Source: Bacteroides congonensis
GTDB lineage: Bacteria > Bacteroidota > Bacteroidia > Bacteroidales > Bacteroidaceae
NCBI RefSeq assembly: GCF_900130125.1
Contig: NZ_FQXY01000009.1
Span: forward strand, 310,001-374,000
Reading direction: 5' to 3'
Length of the DNA stretch: 64,000 nucleotides
Shown: one piece after another, positions 53,837-61,968 of the stretch
Layout of the letters: each line of letters starts with the position of its first letter
Position numbering within the stretch: position 1 is the stretch's first letter
Made by a program: the position numbers and the translations under genes
The notes under the pieces: generated by a model
The model's input: the letters and a program-made list of their open reading frames with translations, nothing else
Databases searched by the model: none
Told to the model about the DNA's origin: nothing

Positions 53837-53920
53837 ATAGTGACGCTATCTTCATGGGATAGTGACGGTATCCCATAAACATAGTGACGCCATGACGACG
53901 GTATAGCGTCACTATAATTT
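53837..53920. repeat. 22-bp-period tandem palindrome array (array B) forming a nested cruciform
   Basis: Units begin at 53837, 53859, 53881 and 53903, each starting ATAG: three with ATAGTGACG and the last with the complement form ATAGCGTCACTAT. The ends 53832-53849 and 53903-53920 are an 18-bp perfect inverted repeat; inside, 53854-53861 pairs with 53869-53876 (ATGGGATA/TATCCCAT). It occupies the divergent gap (53711-54035) between the NEW3 operon and the PepSY genes; the rest of the gap has no gene. Confidence 0.85.
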
Positions 53921-54035
53921 TCGATGATTTTTTTTGCGAAATTTCTCAAAATTCCCAAATCTTTTCAGATTCTGCTCTCATCTTTGCAGTATAAATTAAA
54001 TGATAATAGTAAAACCAATTAAAAAAACAACGATT

Positions 54036-54473
54036 ATGAAAAAGTTAGTATTCTTATTAGTATGCTTATTTACTTTGCAAACTGTGGCACGTGCAGATGA
54101 TGACAAGCCCATTCAGGTTACTCAAATGCCACAAGCGGCACAGCAGTTTATCAAACAGCATTTTGCTGACAGCAAAGTGGCTTTGGCAAAGATGGAGAGT
54201 GAATTCTTCTATAAAAGTTATGAAGTGATTTTCACGAATGGTAATAAAGTAGAATTTGACAAGAAGGGAGAGTGGACGGAAATAGACTGCAAACATACGG
54301 TCGTTCCCACAGCAACGATCCCCACGGCTATCCGGCAATATGTAACGACCAACTATCCTGACGTAAAGGTTCTGAAAATAGAACGCGATAAAAAGGAGTA
54401 TGAAGTAAAACTTTTCAATCGTACGGAATTGAAGTTTGACTTGAAATTCAACTTGATTGATATTGATAACTAA
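54036..54473 (+). CDS. Exported PepSY-like (DUF2874) protein
   Basis: 145 aa from the ATG at 54036. Signal peptide (MKKLVFLLVCLFTLQTVARA), then two tandem PepSY-like beta-alpha-beta units: MPQAAQQFIKQHFADSKVAL with YEVIFTNGNKVEFDKKGEWT, and IPTAIRQYVTTNYPDVKVLK with YEVKLFNRTELKFDLKFNLI. Periplasmic; family function unclear (binding or inhibition of proteases or cell-wall enzymes has been proposed for PepSY). It heads a two-gene unit next to the two-component system. Confidence 0.88.
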   Translation: MKKLVFLLVCLFTLQTVARADDDKPIQVTQMPQAAQQFIKQHFADSKVALAKMESEFFYKSYEVIFTNGNKVEFDKKGEWTEIDCKHTVVPTATIPTAIRQYVTTNYPDVKVLKIERDKKEYEVKLFNRTELKFDLKFNLIDIDN

Positions 54474-54491
54474 ACCCTCAAAATTCAGACA

Positions 54492-54929
54492 ATGATGAAA
54501 CTGAAAATTTATACACTTATATTAGCGTTAGGTGCTGCATGGAGCTTGCAAAGCTGTGATAATAATGACGATGATTCCATAGCTGTTCCTGCTGAATTGC
54601 AAAATGCCTTTTCATCCAAATATCCGAACGCGGCCAATGTGAAATGGGAGAGCAAGTCAGGATATTATGTAGCGGATTTCTATGATGGATACGAAACGTC
54701 TGCATGGTTCACTCAAGATGGGAAGTGGCAGATGACGGAAACGGATATTCCGTATGATGCACTGCCGCAAGCTGTAAAAAATACGATTAATACCACATAC
54801 CCCGGCCAAGTTGATGATGACGACGCTGAATATGTGGAAGAAGCAACAGGTGACACATACTACTTGATAGATATAGAAAACAGCGAAAAGGATGTGAAGA
54901 TATCGGCTGACGGACAGATACTTGGTTAA
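54492..54929 (+). CDS. PepSY-like lipoprotein
   Basis: 145 aa. Lipobox SLQSCDNNDDDS after a signal peptide, then PepSY-like units: VPAELQNAFSSKYPNAANVK, YYVADFYDGYETSAWFTQDG and LPQAVKNTINTTYPGQVDDD with YYLIDIENSEKDVKISADGQ. The ending DVKISADGQIL is typical of this family. 18 nt downstream of the first PepSY-like gene, same transcript. Ends at a strong terminator. Confidence 0.88.
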   Translation: MMKLKIYTLILALGAAWSLQSCDNNDDDSIAVPAELQNAFSSKYPNAANVKWESKSGYYVADFYDGYETSAWFTQDGKWQMTETDIPYDALPQAVKNTINTTYPGQVDDDDAEYVEEATGDTYYLIDIENSEKDVKISADGQILG

Positions 54930-54980
54930 TGACTTGTGATGATAATATTCTGAAGTAGTAATAGTTACATCATATATAAG

Positions 54981-55023
54981 ATAAACGATGACATGATTCC
55001 TGGCGGATGATGTCATCGTTTAT
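54981..55023. terminator. Bidirectional terminator
   Basis: Perfect 14-bp stem (54981-54994 with 55010-55023; ATAAACGATGACAT and complement) between convergent genes. Confidence 0.9.
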
Positions 55024-55047
55024 TTGACCCTTATTATATATTATAGT

Positions 55048-55947
55048 TTAACTTTCTTGAAGCTCGACTTCCGCTCTTCCCGATTTCATTTCCATACCCA
55101 ATAAAATTTGGTTCCAACCTTGAAATACAAACCATAAAGAGACTAATGAGAGTGATTTTTCGACTATTCCTAATCCGGGAATAAAACCGATAACAGTGGC
55201 TATTAAAAGAATAATCATACTTGTACGCAACTTTCCTGCACCTATCTGTCCTTCGTTACCGATGGCATTTGAGCTTTTTAATAGTCCATATCCCATAAAT
55301 TCAAACACGAAAGCCAATATAGCAAGAATACCGCCTATGATACCACCAATTAATGGAATCCATCCGATAATTACTCCTACCAGTCCCAATATAACGGCTA
55401 TTTTCAATTTGGATACTCCTTGCTCACCTATAGAATCCAAAGCTGTCCTAATTCGCCCAAGCCCCATCCAGTAGATTATTAAACCGATTAGAGCTGCAAC
55501 ACCGGTTATCATTGTGTCACCAATACCATTATATACATGTAGCAAAATGGCCAATAATATAAAATAGGCTCCTTGCGATCCTCTATTTTTCCACTCAACA
55601 CCTAGGCTATTCCTGCAAAGGTAAATTGCAACAAACAAAGCTATAAGTGCAATATAATCCAACCAAGAAGGTACTCCCGGAATCATGGCTAGCAGGACAA
55701 GAGCCATACCGCTTATGGCAGTGGCTAAGAAAGAAGTAGGAAGTTGCTGAGATTTCGATTGTGCCTCTTTATAAAAATAATAAAAAGCCATACCTCCACC
55801 AACAAGTCCAAGTACTTTACAACAGAATTTAGGAATGTCAAAATTAAAACCCAAAAGTGCACTGAGTAAATTAAACTCAGGTAAAACTGTCAGTAACAAC
55901 AACAGCATACAGAATTGTAACTGCAAGAATTTATTAATACGTTTCAT
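55048..55947 (-). CDS. Multispanning membrane protein of unknown function
   Basis: 299 aa with eight or nine hydrophobic helices: FCMLLLLLTVLPEFNLLSAL, GLVGGGMAFYYFYKEA, a central soluble segment around GRIRTALDSIGEQGVSKLK, then glycine-rich pairs (IPLIGGIIGGILAILAFVFE). Two internal copies of a D/S-x-G-x-x-G-x-x-K-L segment (IGEQGVSKLK, IGNEGQIGAGKLR) each precede a helix pair, hinting at an internal duplication. No family recognised. Last gene of the five-gene minus-strand operon. Confidence 0.7.
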   Translation of the reverse strand: MKRINKFLQLQFCMLLLLLTVLPEFNLLSALLGFNFDIPKFCCKVLGLVGGGMAFYYFYKEAQSKSQQLPTSFLATAISGMALVLLAMIPGVPSWLDYIALIALFVAIYLCRNSLGVEWKNRGSQGAYFILLAILLHVYNGIGDTMITGVAALIGLIIYWMGLGRIRTALDSIGEQGVSKLKIAVILGLVGVIIGWIPLIGGIIGGILAILAFVFEFMGYGLLKSSNAIGNEGQIGAGKLRTSMIILLIATVIGFIPGLGIVEKSLSLVSLWFVFQGWNQILLGMEMKSGRAEVELQES

Positions 55948-55964
55948 GTCTATATATTTTTATA

Positions 55965-57431
55965 TTATCGTTTATATTCTATCACTACTTCCAAAAGTCC
56001 CACGCATCCAATGATACCATTCTGTAAATAACAGTCATTTGCATCGGGGTATTTACTTTCTGATTTTACCATCTTCACTTGAGTAACCTTATATTCTGTT
56101 TTTTGATGATTATATACCAAGACCGCCGTATAAACATTATCCGTTCTGCCACACTTATATTTTATTCTGACATTCTTTTTATCAACACCATGTATGTCAG
56201 GATAGGCTTCCAGAATAATATCTTCATCTGTACGGCTTCCCATATTAAAGGAAGTAAATATGATTCCATAACATAATACAGCTTCCCCTTCTCTGTTTTT
56301 ATAATATCCCTTCTGATAAAAGTTTAGAGGGAAATTTTTCACTTCTTTTCCCGTTGAACACATCGGAATAAAATGCGGCAATGGCGGCATACAGTATATC
56401 GACACCGGCATAGGTGCCGGACGACCCATAACATTTTTTGCCGGAGTAGCAGAAGTCGGGAAAAACAGTATATCTTTCAGATAACCAGCCACAATGGAAT
56501 AATGAATATCAGATACATCTGTACTTAACGGACGAGTGTATAGTCCATACATAGCATCTCCTATTTTCTGAACAGCAACTACCCCTTCCTCTATGAAAGT
56601 CGGCCCATCCGTTTTAACAAGTCCATAGTATTTATGTCCATAATAGCTGATGCTTTTGGCAGCAGAATTCAATGTGATGGAAATAACGCTTCCATCGGTA
56701 AGTTTTCCTACCCATGTGCCTTTAATATAGCCCGAATTGGTAGCTGGAACTTTTATAGTTGTCGGCACGGAAGGTTTATACTTCCGTAATACTTCAGGTA
56801 CATTATCGGGTATTTGGGAAGATGGCCTGGAAGAATCAGAAGCCTCAGGAGAATTAGAGGGATTACCGGATTCTTCCTCTTTTTGAGGACGAGGTTTGCG
56901 GGTGAGATATGACCTTTTACCGGCTACCGAACTCTCTTCTTTGTTGAGGGCAAACAGTAAACTGTCAGGGCCTATTGACTTATCAAATGAACCTAGTCCA
57001 ATAAAAAGCAACGTAGAGTCAGTAGGAGCATATAAAGTACATTTTCCTTTTTGTCCCATTTCGTTTTCCCAGTCTAATGTCCAACAGTTATCACCTTCAG
57101 AAGGATTACTTAATTTACAAACCTCGGAATTGACAAGTAACATTCTATTCTGAAATTTTATAAACCCTGTAGCCTTTTGTCCTTTAAAATGAGTAGAAGG
57201 CTTTTTTTGGTAATTATCAGGCAGAAGCATAAACTTATGATTCTGCCCTTTTATGAATTGTTGTGAAAAGTCTGGTACCAAAGGCTCATCAAGATTTATC
57301 TCAAGATATCCTAAGCGAGTCATTCCTAACACTTTATCTTTTCCTTCATATACCCCTACAGGAGAGCTTCCCTGTGCTTGTACTTTCAACAAGGTAGCTA
57401 TCATCAAAAATAAAAAGAATATTTTCTTCAT
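55965..57431 (-). CDS. Secreted two-domain protein of unknown function
   Basis: 488 aa with a signal peptide (cleaved near KVQAQ). N-domain (residues 22-175) starts SPVGVYEGKDKVLGMTRLGY; a Ser/Pro/Glu-rich linker (185-225) follows, and the C-domain starts GYIKGTWVGKLTDGSVISIT and includes a Cys/Pro-rich PVSIYCMPPLPHFIPMCSTG. Both domains begin with a G-x-W/Y-x-G beta hairpin, as in lipocalin-like folds. No catalytic motif. 14 nt downstream of the 193-aa lipoprotein gene. Unknown role in the operon facing the caspase locus. Confidence 0.7.
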   Translation of the reverse strand: MKKIFFLFLMIATLLKVQAQGSSPVGVYEGKDKVLGMTRLGYLEINLDEPLVPDFSQQFIKGQNHKFMLLPDNYQKKPSTHFKGQKATGFIKFQNRMLLVNSEVCKLSNPSEGDNCWTLDWENEMGQKGKCTLYAPTDSTLLFIGLGSFDKSIGPDSLLFALNKEESSVAGKRSYLTRKPRPQKEEESGNPSNSPEASDSSRPSSQIPDNVPEVLRKYKPSVPTTIKVPATNSGYIKGTWVGKLTDGSVISITLNSAAKSISYYGHKYYGLVKTDGPTFIEEGVVAVQKIGDAMYGLYTRPLSTDVSDIHYSIVAGYLKDILFFPTSATPAKNVMGRPAPMPVSIYCMPPLPHFIPMCSTGKEVKNFPLNFYQKGYYKNREGEAVLCYGIIFTSFNMGSRTDEDIILEAYPDIHGVDKKNVRIKYKCGRTDNVYTAVLVYNHQKTEYKVTQVKMVKSESKYPDANDCYLQNGIIGCVGLLEVVIEYKR

Positions 57432-57445
57432 ATTATTCTATATAT

Positions 57446-58027
57446 TTACTTTTTCTCTTTCGGTGCTTTCCAAGACGGCCATTCAGCTTGCCATACTCCA
57501 TCAATCTTCTTTACTCTTCTATCAATTTTCTTCTGGGATACATCGCCGGATTTAGTTCCCATCATGATTTTTCCAAAAGGAGTAACTTTATCATATACGG
57601 TAGAGTAATAGCATATTCCTGTACCTGTGTCTTCATTGAATTCTTTTTCCAATATCTTATCGACTTTCTCTGTATGTAAACGTACTGAATATACATTTCC
57701 TTCTGCTTTTTCTGCATATTTCATCCCTTCCTCTGTTAATTTTACATCAACTTCATGAATTGAACCTTGACTTTCCAAAACTGTATATGTGATAAGTCCT
57801 TCATCCCGTAGGCTGCTTAACATATCAATAGTAATTTTACCAAGATTCATATCTGTAACATTTTCGTCGAAGACAAACTTTCCGGTAAGAAAGAACTGAC
57901 TATGATTCATATTAACATATTCATTCAAACTTTCACGCAGTTTTCCATCAGAATCACATCCTGCCAAAAAGAACAAGGAGCATAAGGTTAACACTCCGAA
58001 AATCAAATAATTTTTTGTTGTTTTCAT
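57446..58027 (-). CDS. Lipoprotein of unknown function
   Basis: 193 aa from the ATG at 58027 (upstream in-frame codons overlap the previous gene and lack a signal peptide). Lipobox FFLAGCDSDG. The mature part contains FFLTGKFVFDENVTDMNLGK, ITIDMLSSLRDEGLITYTVL (helix with wHTH-like spacing) and ends KIDGVWQAEWPSWKAP. No family recognised. Third gene of the operon, 19 nt after the YD-repeat gene. Confidence 0.7.
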   Translation of the reverse strand: MKTTKNYLIFGVLTLCSLFFLAGCDSDGKLRESLNEYVNMNHSQFFLTGKFVFDENVTDMNLGKITIDMLSSLRDEGLITYTVLESQGSIHEVDVKLTEEGMKYAEKAEGNVYSVRLHTEKVDKILEKEFNEDTGTGICYYSTVYDKVTPFGKIMMGTKSGDVSQKKIDRRVKKIDGVWQAEWPSWKAPKEKK

Positions 58028-58046
58028 CACTATAGTTGTTAAATTG

Positions 58047-59399
58047 TTAGTATTTACCATTATAATTTTCGCTTTTTGTTTTTCTGTCATAATAAAGAAG
58101 AGTTTCACCACTTTTTAGTATCAATCGATCTCCGGTATATTCTTGAATCTGAAAATCCATAGGCTTGGAAGTCTGTGATTCTTCTCCATCATCATATGTA
58201 AATTGCATTGTTATTACTGTACCTTCCGGATTGAATTTATAAGTTCCTGTGGAATGAAAATCAATATAGTCAATCAGTGTTCCGTCCCTTTTGAACACCA
58301 TTTCAATTTTGTTCGTAGGTTCGGAATAATAGTCCCATGCACCGACCAAATCTTCCATTGTAAATTTAGGCTCAGCTTCTCCATAATACGTATACGTACG
58401 GGATACCATATCTTGTTTTCTTCCGTTATATTGTGTCTCCCGTGAAGTCCAGTTTCCATGTTTATCATAAGTATATATGTAAGTAGTAATTGCCGGAGAA
58501 CCGGGTTCCTGTTCTTTTCCGTCCCTATAGCCATACGTCAGGCATGACATTTCTACTACATTATCTTGTTCATCATACTTATATGTATAAGATTGTTTTT
58601 GACTGATTTCATTTTCTTTTTTTCCGCTATTATATCGATAAATGATATTGTTCCGTTCCAATAAACGGCTATTATCATCGTATTTATATTCTTCAACATA
58701 ATCAAGCATACCATCTTTTTCTCCCGGATCATCTTTCCTTTCCCGATAATATATCTCATGTTTTGTTATATTTCCGTGATTATCGTATTCATAGCCCGTC
58801 TTACAAGTTTCATATACCTTATCCATCGAATAACCAATGAGCTTTATAATATTTCCCGCCCGGTCACATTCATATTCTGCACGATTCTGTTCATTTTGAT
58901 CTGTCCAACTTTTAGAAAGTAAACCTTTTTTGTCATAAGCATAATATTTTGTGCTACTAAGTTTACTCTCTGGATAATCGGCAGCATACTTCTGCTCTTC
59001 TGTAAGTAAACCATCTTTGTAGATCTGTTTACTCTGCAAATCACCTGACATATTACTAAAAAAACTAATGCAAGAGAGTTTGCCATCAGCATCATATTCA
59101 TACCGTTCTGTTATTACAGTTTTATTAGCGGGCCAAGTTGAAATTTGTCCCTTCTCATTAAAATAACCTTTTTCATTAAAGGTATAAAGTGAAGAAATAT
59201 CAAAGGACGATTTCTTTTCTGTCATTTTTTTTACTTGACCTTTAAGTTTCATTACTGTCCAATCATTTCCTTTTTCTTTCTTGATCATGCTTCCACCACA
59301 GGAAGATACTAATAAAGTACCGCAAACTACTCCTAAAAGAAGGGTTGCTTTCTTATGGCTGATTTTGCCTTTTACAAACAGTTTATCCAATGTTTTCAT
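58047..59399 (-). CDS. Lipoprotein with YD/RHS-like repeats and C-terminal lipocalin-like domain
   Basis: 450 aa from the ATG at 59399. A long n-region precedes a lipobox-like LLVSSCGGS (about Cys34). From about residue 80 to 330 there are repeated Tyr-rich beta units: YEYDADGKLSCISF, YYAYDKKGLLSKSW, YECDRAGNIIKLIGY, YEYDNHGNITKHEIY, YKYDDNSRLLERNN, YTYDKHGNWTSRETQY. These are RHS/YD-type repeats as in sugar-binding or toxin-shell proteins, but short. The end (AWDYYSEPTNKIEMVFKRDG, GTYKFNPEGTVITMQFTY) is lipocalin-like. Probably periplasmic or surface-exposed. Follows the 199-aa gene by 38 nt. Confidence 0.78.
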   Translation of the reverse strand: MKTLDKLFVKGKISHKKATLLLGVVCGTLLVSSCGGSMIKKEKGNDWTVMKLKGQVKKMTEKKSSFDISSLYTFNEKGYFNEKGQISTWPANKTVITERYEYDADGKLSCISFFSNMSGDLQSKQIYKDGLLTEEQKYAADYPESKLSSTKYYAYDKKGLLSKSWTDQNEQNRAEYECDRAGNIIKLIGYSMDKVYETCKTGYEYDNHGNITKHEIYYRERKDDPGEKDGMLDYVEEYKYDDNSRLLERNNIIYRYNSGKKENEISQKQSYTYKYDEQDNVVEMSCLTYGYRDGKEQEPGSPAITTYIYTYDKHGNWTSRETQYNGRKQDMVSRTYTYYGEAEPKFTMEDLVGAWDYYSEPTNKIEMVFKRDGTLIDYIDFHSTGTYKFNPEGTVITMQFTYDDGEESQTSKPMDFQIQEYTGDRLILKSGETLLYYDRKTKSENYNGKY

Positions 59400-59437
59400 T
59401 GTTATTTTTTTTAGTGTAACATTTAGTTTATTCCTCA

Positions 59438-60037
59438 TTATAAATCATTTTTCATATCAAACATCTCTTTTAGTTTTCCATTCTCCACTTTTATTAATGA
59501 GCGGTCGACATTGATCTGATGCTTTTCCCCTCGTCTCCCCGTAATACAATATATTTCCATCAATGATTCAGGAACTACGTTCGCAAGACTTCGACGGATG
59601 ATGGAGCATGTTTCGTAGATTCTATTATTGACAGGTTCCACCAAATTTTCAAGACTACGCCTTATCTTGCCGGCCTCCGTATTTTTCTCTAACGCTACTA
59701 TTTGATAGATTTCATACAATTCATACATATAGTTGTACATACTTTTAAATTCGACACCTTCTTTATGTATTAAGAAAAAAAGAAATACGGTTTTCGGCAG
59801 ATATGGCATCTTTACTTCCATAGGAGAGTAGTCAGGCAAAAATATATGCCCGTTCTTGTCTATAATAATCCGGCTCATTTCTTCCTTATCATTGTTTGTT
59901 TCATTATTAATCTCTTTTTGTACCACCGAACCTAAAATCTTCAAAATATCTTCATCCGTTGAAAAATCATTATTTTCCAATAGCTCCAATAAAATTCTTT
60001 TTGCTGTATGATAAGATATACTTAGTTTATCATTCAT
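59438..60037 (-). CDS. Unknown 199-aa cytoplasmic protein heading the divergent operon
   Basis: No signal peptide. N-part helical (SYHTAKRILLELLENNDFST), a middle beta part (IIIDKNGHIFLPDYSPMEVK), helix-rich YMYELYEIYQIVALEKNTEA and an arginine-rich end: IYETCSIIRRSLANVVPESL, YCITGRRGEKHQINVDRSLI. The conserved-looking R-R, ITGRRG and DRSL elements suggest a nucleotide- or protein-binding role. I believe relatives occur in other Bacteroides beside signalling genes, but no name is certain. First gene of the operon transcribed away from the caspase locus, so it is the natural candidate for a shared regulator. Confidence 0.65.
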   Translation of the reverse strand: MNDKLSISYHTAKRILLELLENNDFSTDEDILKILGSVVQKEINNETNNDKEEMSRIIIDKNGHIFLPDYSPMEVKMPYLPKTVFLFFLIHKEGVEFKSMYNYMYELYEIYQIVALEKNTEAGKIRRSLENLVEPVNNRIYETCSIIRRSLANVVPESLMEIYCITGRRGEKHQINVDRSLIKVENGKLKEMFDMKNDL

Positions 60038-60093
60038 GTTTTATGTACTTATGTTGGACAAAAATAAGTTAAATAACAGTTGTGCACTATCCG

Positions 60094-60132
60094 AAACAAG
60101 GTTGTTGACGAAAATCAACGAACCTTGTTTTG
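60094..60132. repeat. Hairpin with ACAAGGTT/AACCTTGT arms
   Basis: AACAAGGTT (from 60095) pairs with AACCTTGTT (60121-60129). The ACAAGGTT element recurs at 60171-60178 and 60935-60942. Confidence 0.7.
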
Positions 60133-60304
60133 GAACATCATCACAACTATTAATTACGCACCCTGCCAAAACAAGGTTTGCTTTTTTCTCTTTATACAAG
60201 AAAAAGGGAAAAGGTAACAGAGGAGAATGAAAAAAATTACTTGGTACACGTAATCATATTGAATTGCCAAAAACATTTCCATCTTTTACATAGTGAAAAA
60301 AAAT

Positions 60305-60879
60305 ATCTATCATACTTTCATTGTTTCTCATAATTCACTGTTTATTAGATAGATAATCATGATAGATAAGTTCTAAAAAAGGTATCTATCATGATTTTAC
60401 CATTAAAACAATGCATCTATCATACCTATCCCAGGCTGTTTTACTGTATCCTATAGGAAAATCAAGCATTAAATGGTAGGTGAATGCAAGTTTATTTGCA
60501 TGATAATCAGTATTTGATACCTTAATAATCCATTTAGGGCGAAGATATTTTTATATCCCACATCTGTGTGCTATATAGCCCACAAGTGTGTGCCGCACAT
60601 CCCGCATACGTGGGATATAGAGCCCACATATGCGGGCTCAAGATGTTCCGTTATCCTAATAGGATAATTCAGGCATGAATAGATGGATTTATCTGCTTCA
60701 TTGCAACAAAAGTGTGCCTTTTTATGGTGAATCAGCCCTTATTTCAGGGATTTATGGTATGATAGATACCCTATTTTTGATGGCGCAATGATGATAGATA
60801 CCTTTTTTATGACTTGTCCATCATGCCTATTAATTTGAAATCCAATAAATTACCGGAAATCATGATAGATATGATAGAT
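60305..60879. repeat. Eight dispersed copies of the 9-mer ATCTATCAT/ATGATAGAT
   Basis: Copies at 60305, 60359, 60384, 60415 (mixed orientation) and 60759, 60791, 60862, 60871 (one orientation, all ATGATAGAT). The pair at 60355-60368 and 60383-60396 extends to a perfect 14-bp inverted repeat with a 14-nt loop. The copies flank the palindrome array at 60556-60638 on both sides. Confidence 0.8.
60556..60638. repeat. 22-bp-period tandem palindrome array (array C)
   Basis: Four 18-bp palindromes begin at 60556, 60577, 60599 and 60621 (spacing 21, 22, 22). The last two are near perfect: ATCCCGCATACGTGGGAT and AGCCCACATATGCGGGCT. The first two follow the same CCCACA-NN-TGTG plan less exactly. Confidence 0.85.
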
Positions 60880-61005
60880 ATTTTTTTCTATTGAATACGA
60901 TTTTAGGTTCTATCTTCACCTACTATTACTCCAGAACAAGGTTGTTTTTTCTCTTTATTATTGAAAAAATGAAAAAGTAACAGGGGAGAATTGAAAAAAA
61001 TGATT

Positions 61006-61013
61006 TACTTTTG
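61006..61013 (+). promoter_or_regulatory. -7 box (TACTTTTG) of the caspase operon
   Basis: TACTTTTG ends only 8 bp before the ATG at 61022, so an mRNA from this box would have almost no leader. No -33 TTG is found at 19-21 bp. The conserved GTAACAG at 60977-60983 is instead at a distance suited to an alternative (ECF) -35. Confidence 0.5.
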
Positions 61014-61021
61014 CCGGCATC

Positions 61022-61966
61022 ATGAACAAATGGAATTTTATAAAATACTTTTTTATCCTAATTGGGTGCCTGATAAATATTTATATGTCTGCACAAACCA
61101 ATAGAGCACTCATCGTTGCAATAGCCAACTATCCTCTAAATAGCGGATGGGAAAGCATTCATGCTGACAATGATAAAAAATATATTTTGGAGATTTTATC
61201 ATTAAAAGAATTTCAGCCTGCCCATATTGCCATTTTGTCTGACGAACAAGCTACCAAAGCAAATATCTCAAATGCATTGATAAAACTCTATAATGATACA
61301 GAACCGGGAGACGCAATCTTTTTACATTTCTCTTGTCACGGGCAACAAATGATGGATGACAATGGAGACGAAGAAGATGGATTAGACGAAAGTTTAGTAT
61401 TATATGATGCAAAATATAAGTATATTCCACAACAATATGAAGGAGAAAACCATTTGCGAGATGATGAGTTAGGTATATGGCTTGACAAACTTCGTCGAAA
61501 AGCAGGTGAAGCGGGAAGAGTAACTGTTACATTGGATGCCTGTCATAGTGGTACTGCAAACCGGGATGGAAAAGAATATCTTGGAGACTATAAAGAATAT
61601 ATCCGAGGAACGACTGCTATCTTTGCGCCGGAAGGATATGTACCGTTACCTGGCAAACATCAAGAATTAAGTTTGCGACTGAAAAAACAAAAAGGATTGG
61701 CTACTATTGCAGTATTCAGCGCTTGTTTACCAGAGTTTACAAACTATGAATACTATGACAAACAACGTTCTATGTATGTTGGCAAGTTAACTTATGTTTT
61801 TTGTCAACAGATAAAAAAGATGAAATTTTCATGTACAATAAAGGCTTTTTTTCAAAAACTTTTAAAAGACACGCTTTCTCTAAAGCACTCAAATCTTCGA
61901 TTACAAATACCTTATATGGAGTGTTCTGATGAAACGGTTCCTTTTTATATAGGACAAAGAAAATAA
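61022..61966 (+). CDS. Exported caspase-like cysteine peptidase (family C14)
   Basis: 314 aa. N-terminal signal peptide (residues 1-24, cleaved near YMSAQ), then the caspase p20-like domain: RALIVAIANYP, the bound-Asp-type loop, catalytic His in LHFSCHGQQM (followed by DDNGDEEDGLDESL) and catalytic Cys in VTLDACHSGT. A p10-like region follows with LATIAVFSACLPEF. This is the metacaspase/orthocaspase layout; such enzymes cleave after basic or acidic residues. Export puts it in the periplasm or at the outer membrane. The sigma factor gene starts 2 nt after its stop, so it belongs to a sigma/anti-sigma operon. It may cleave the periplasmic part of the anti-sigma protein (inference). Confidence 0.9.
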   Translation: MNKWNFIKYFFILIGCLINIYMSAQTNRALIVAIANYPLNSGWESIHADNDKKYILEILSLKEFQPAHIAILSDEQATKANISNALIKLYNDTEPGDAIFLHFSCHGQQMMDDNGDEEDGLDESLVLYDAKYKYIPQQYEGENHLRDDELGIWLDKLRRKAGEAGRVTVTLDACHSGTANRDGKEYLGDYKEYIRGTTAIFAPEGYVPLPGKHQELSLRLKKQKGLATIAVFSACLPEFTNYEYYDKQRSMYVGKLTYVFCQQIKKMKFSCTIKAFFQKLLKDTLSLKHSNLRLQIPYMECSDETVPFYIGQRK

Positions 61967-61968
61967 TT

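Larger units (their letters stand above)
60166..61010 (+). repeat. Two diverged copies of an upstream region (60166-60240 and 60931-61010)
   Basis: Both copies run CC-A-ACAAGGTT, a T-run, CTCTTTAT, an A-rich block, GTAACAG-GGAGAAT and a run of A. The second copy directly precedes the caspase gene and ends in a -7 box; the first has no gene after it. The bases between copies contain the 9-mer repeats and the palindrome array. No ORF is seen in the whole 984-bp gap (60038-61021). Confidence 0.75.

Noticed and set aside
60305..60638. CRISPR array
   Set aside because: Repeats are 9-mers or palindromes with irregular or 22-bp spacing and no unique spacers of 30 bp; no cas gene nearby.
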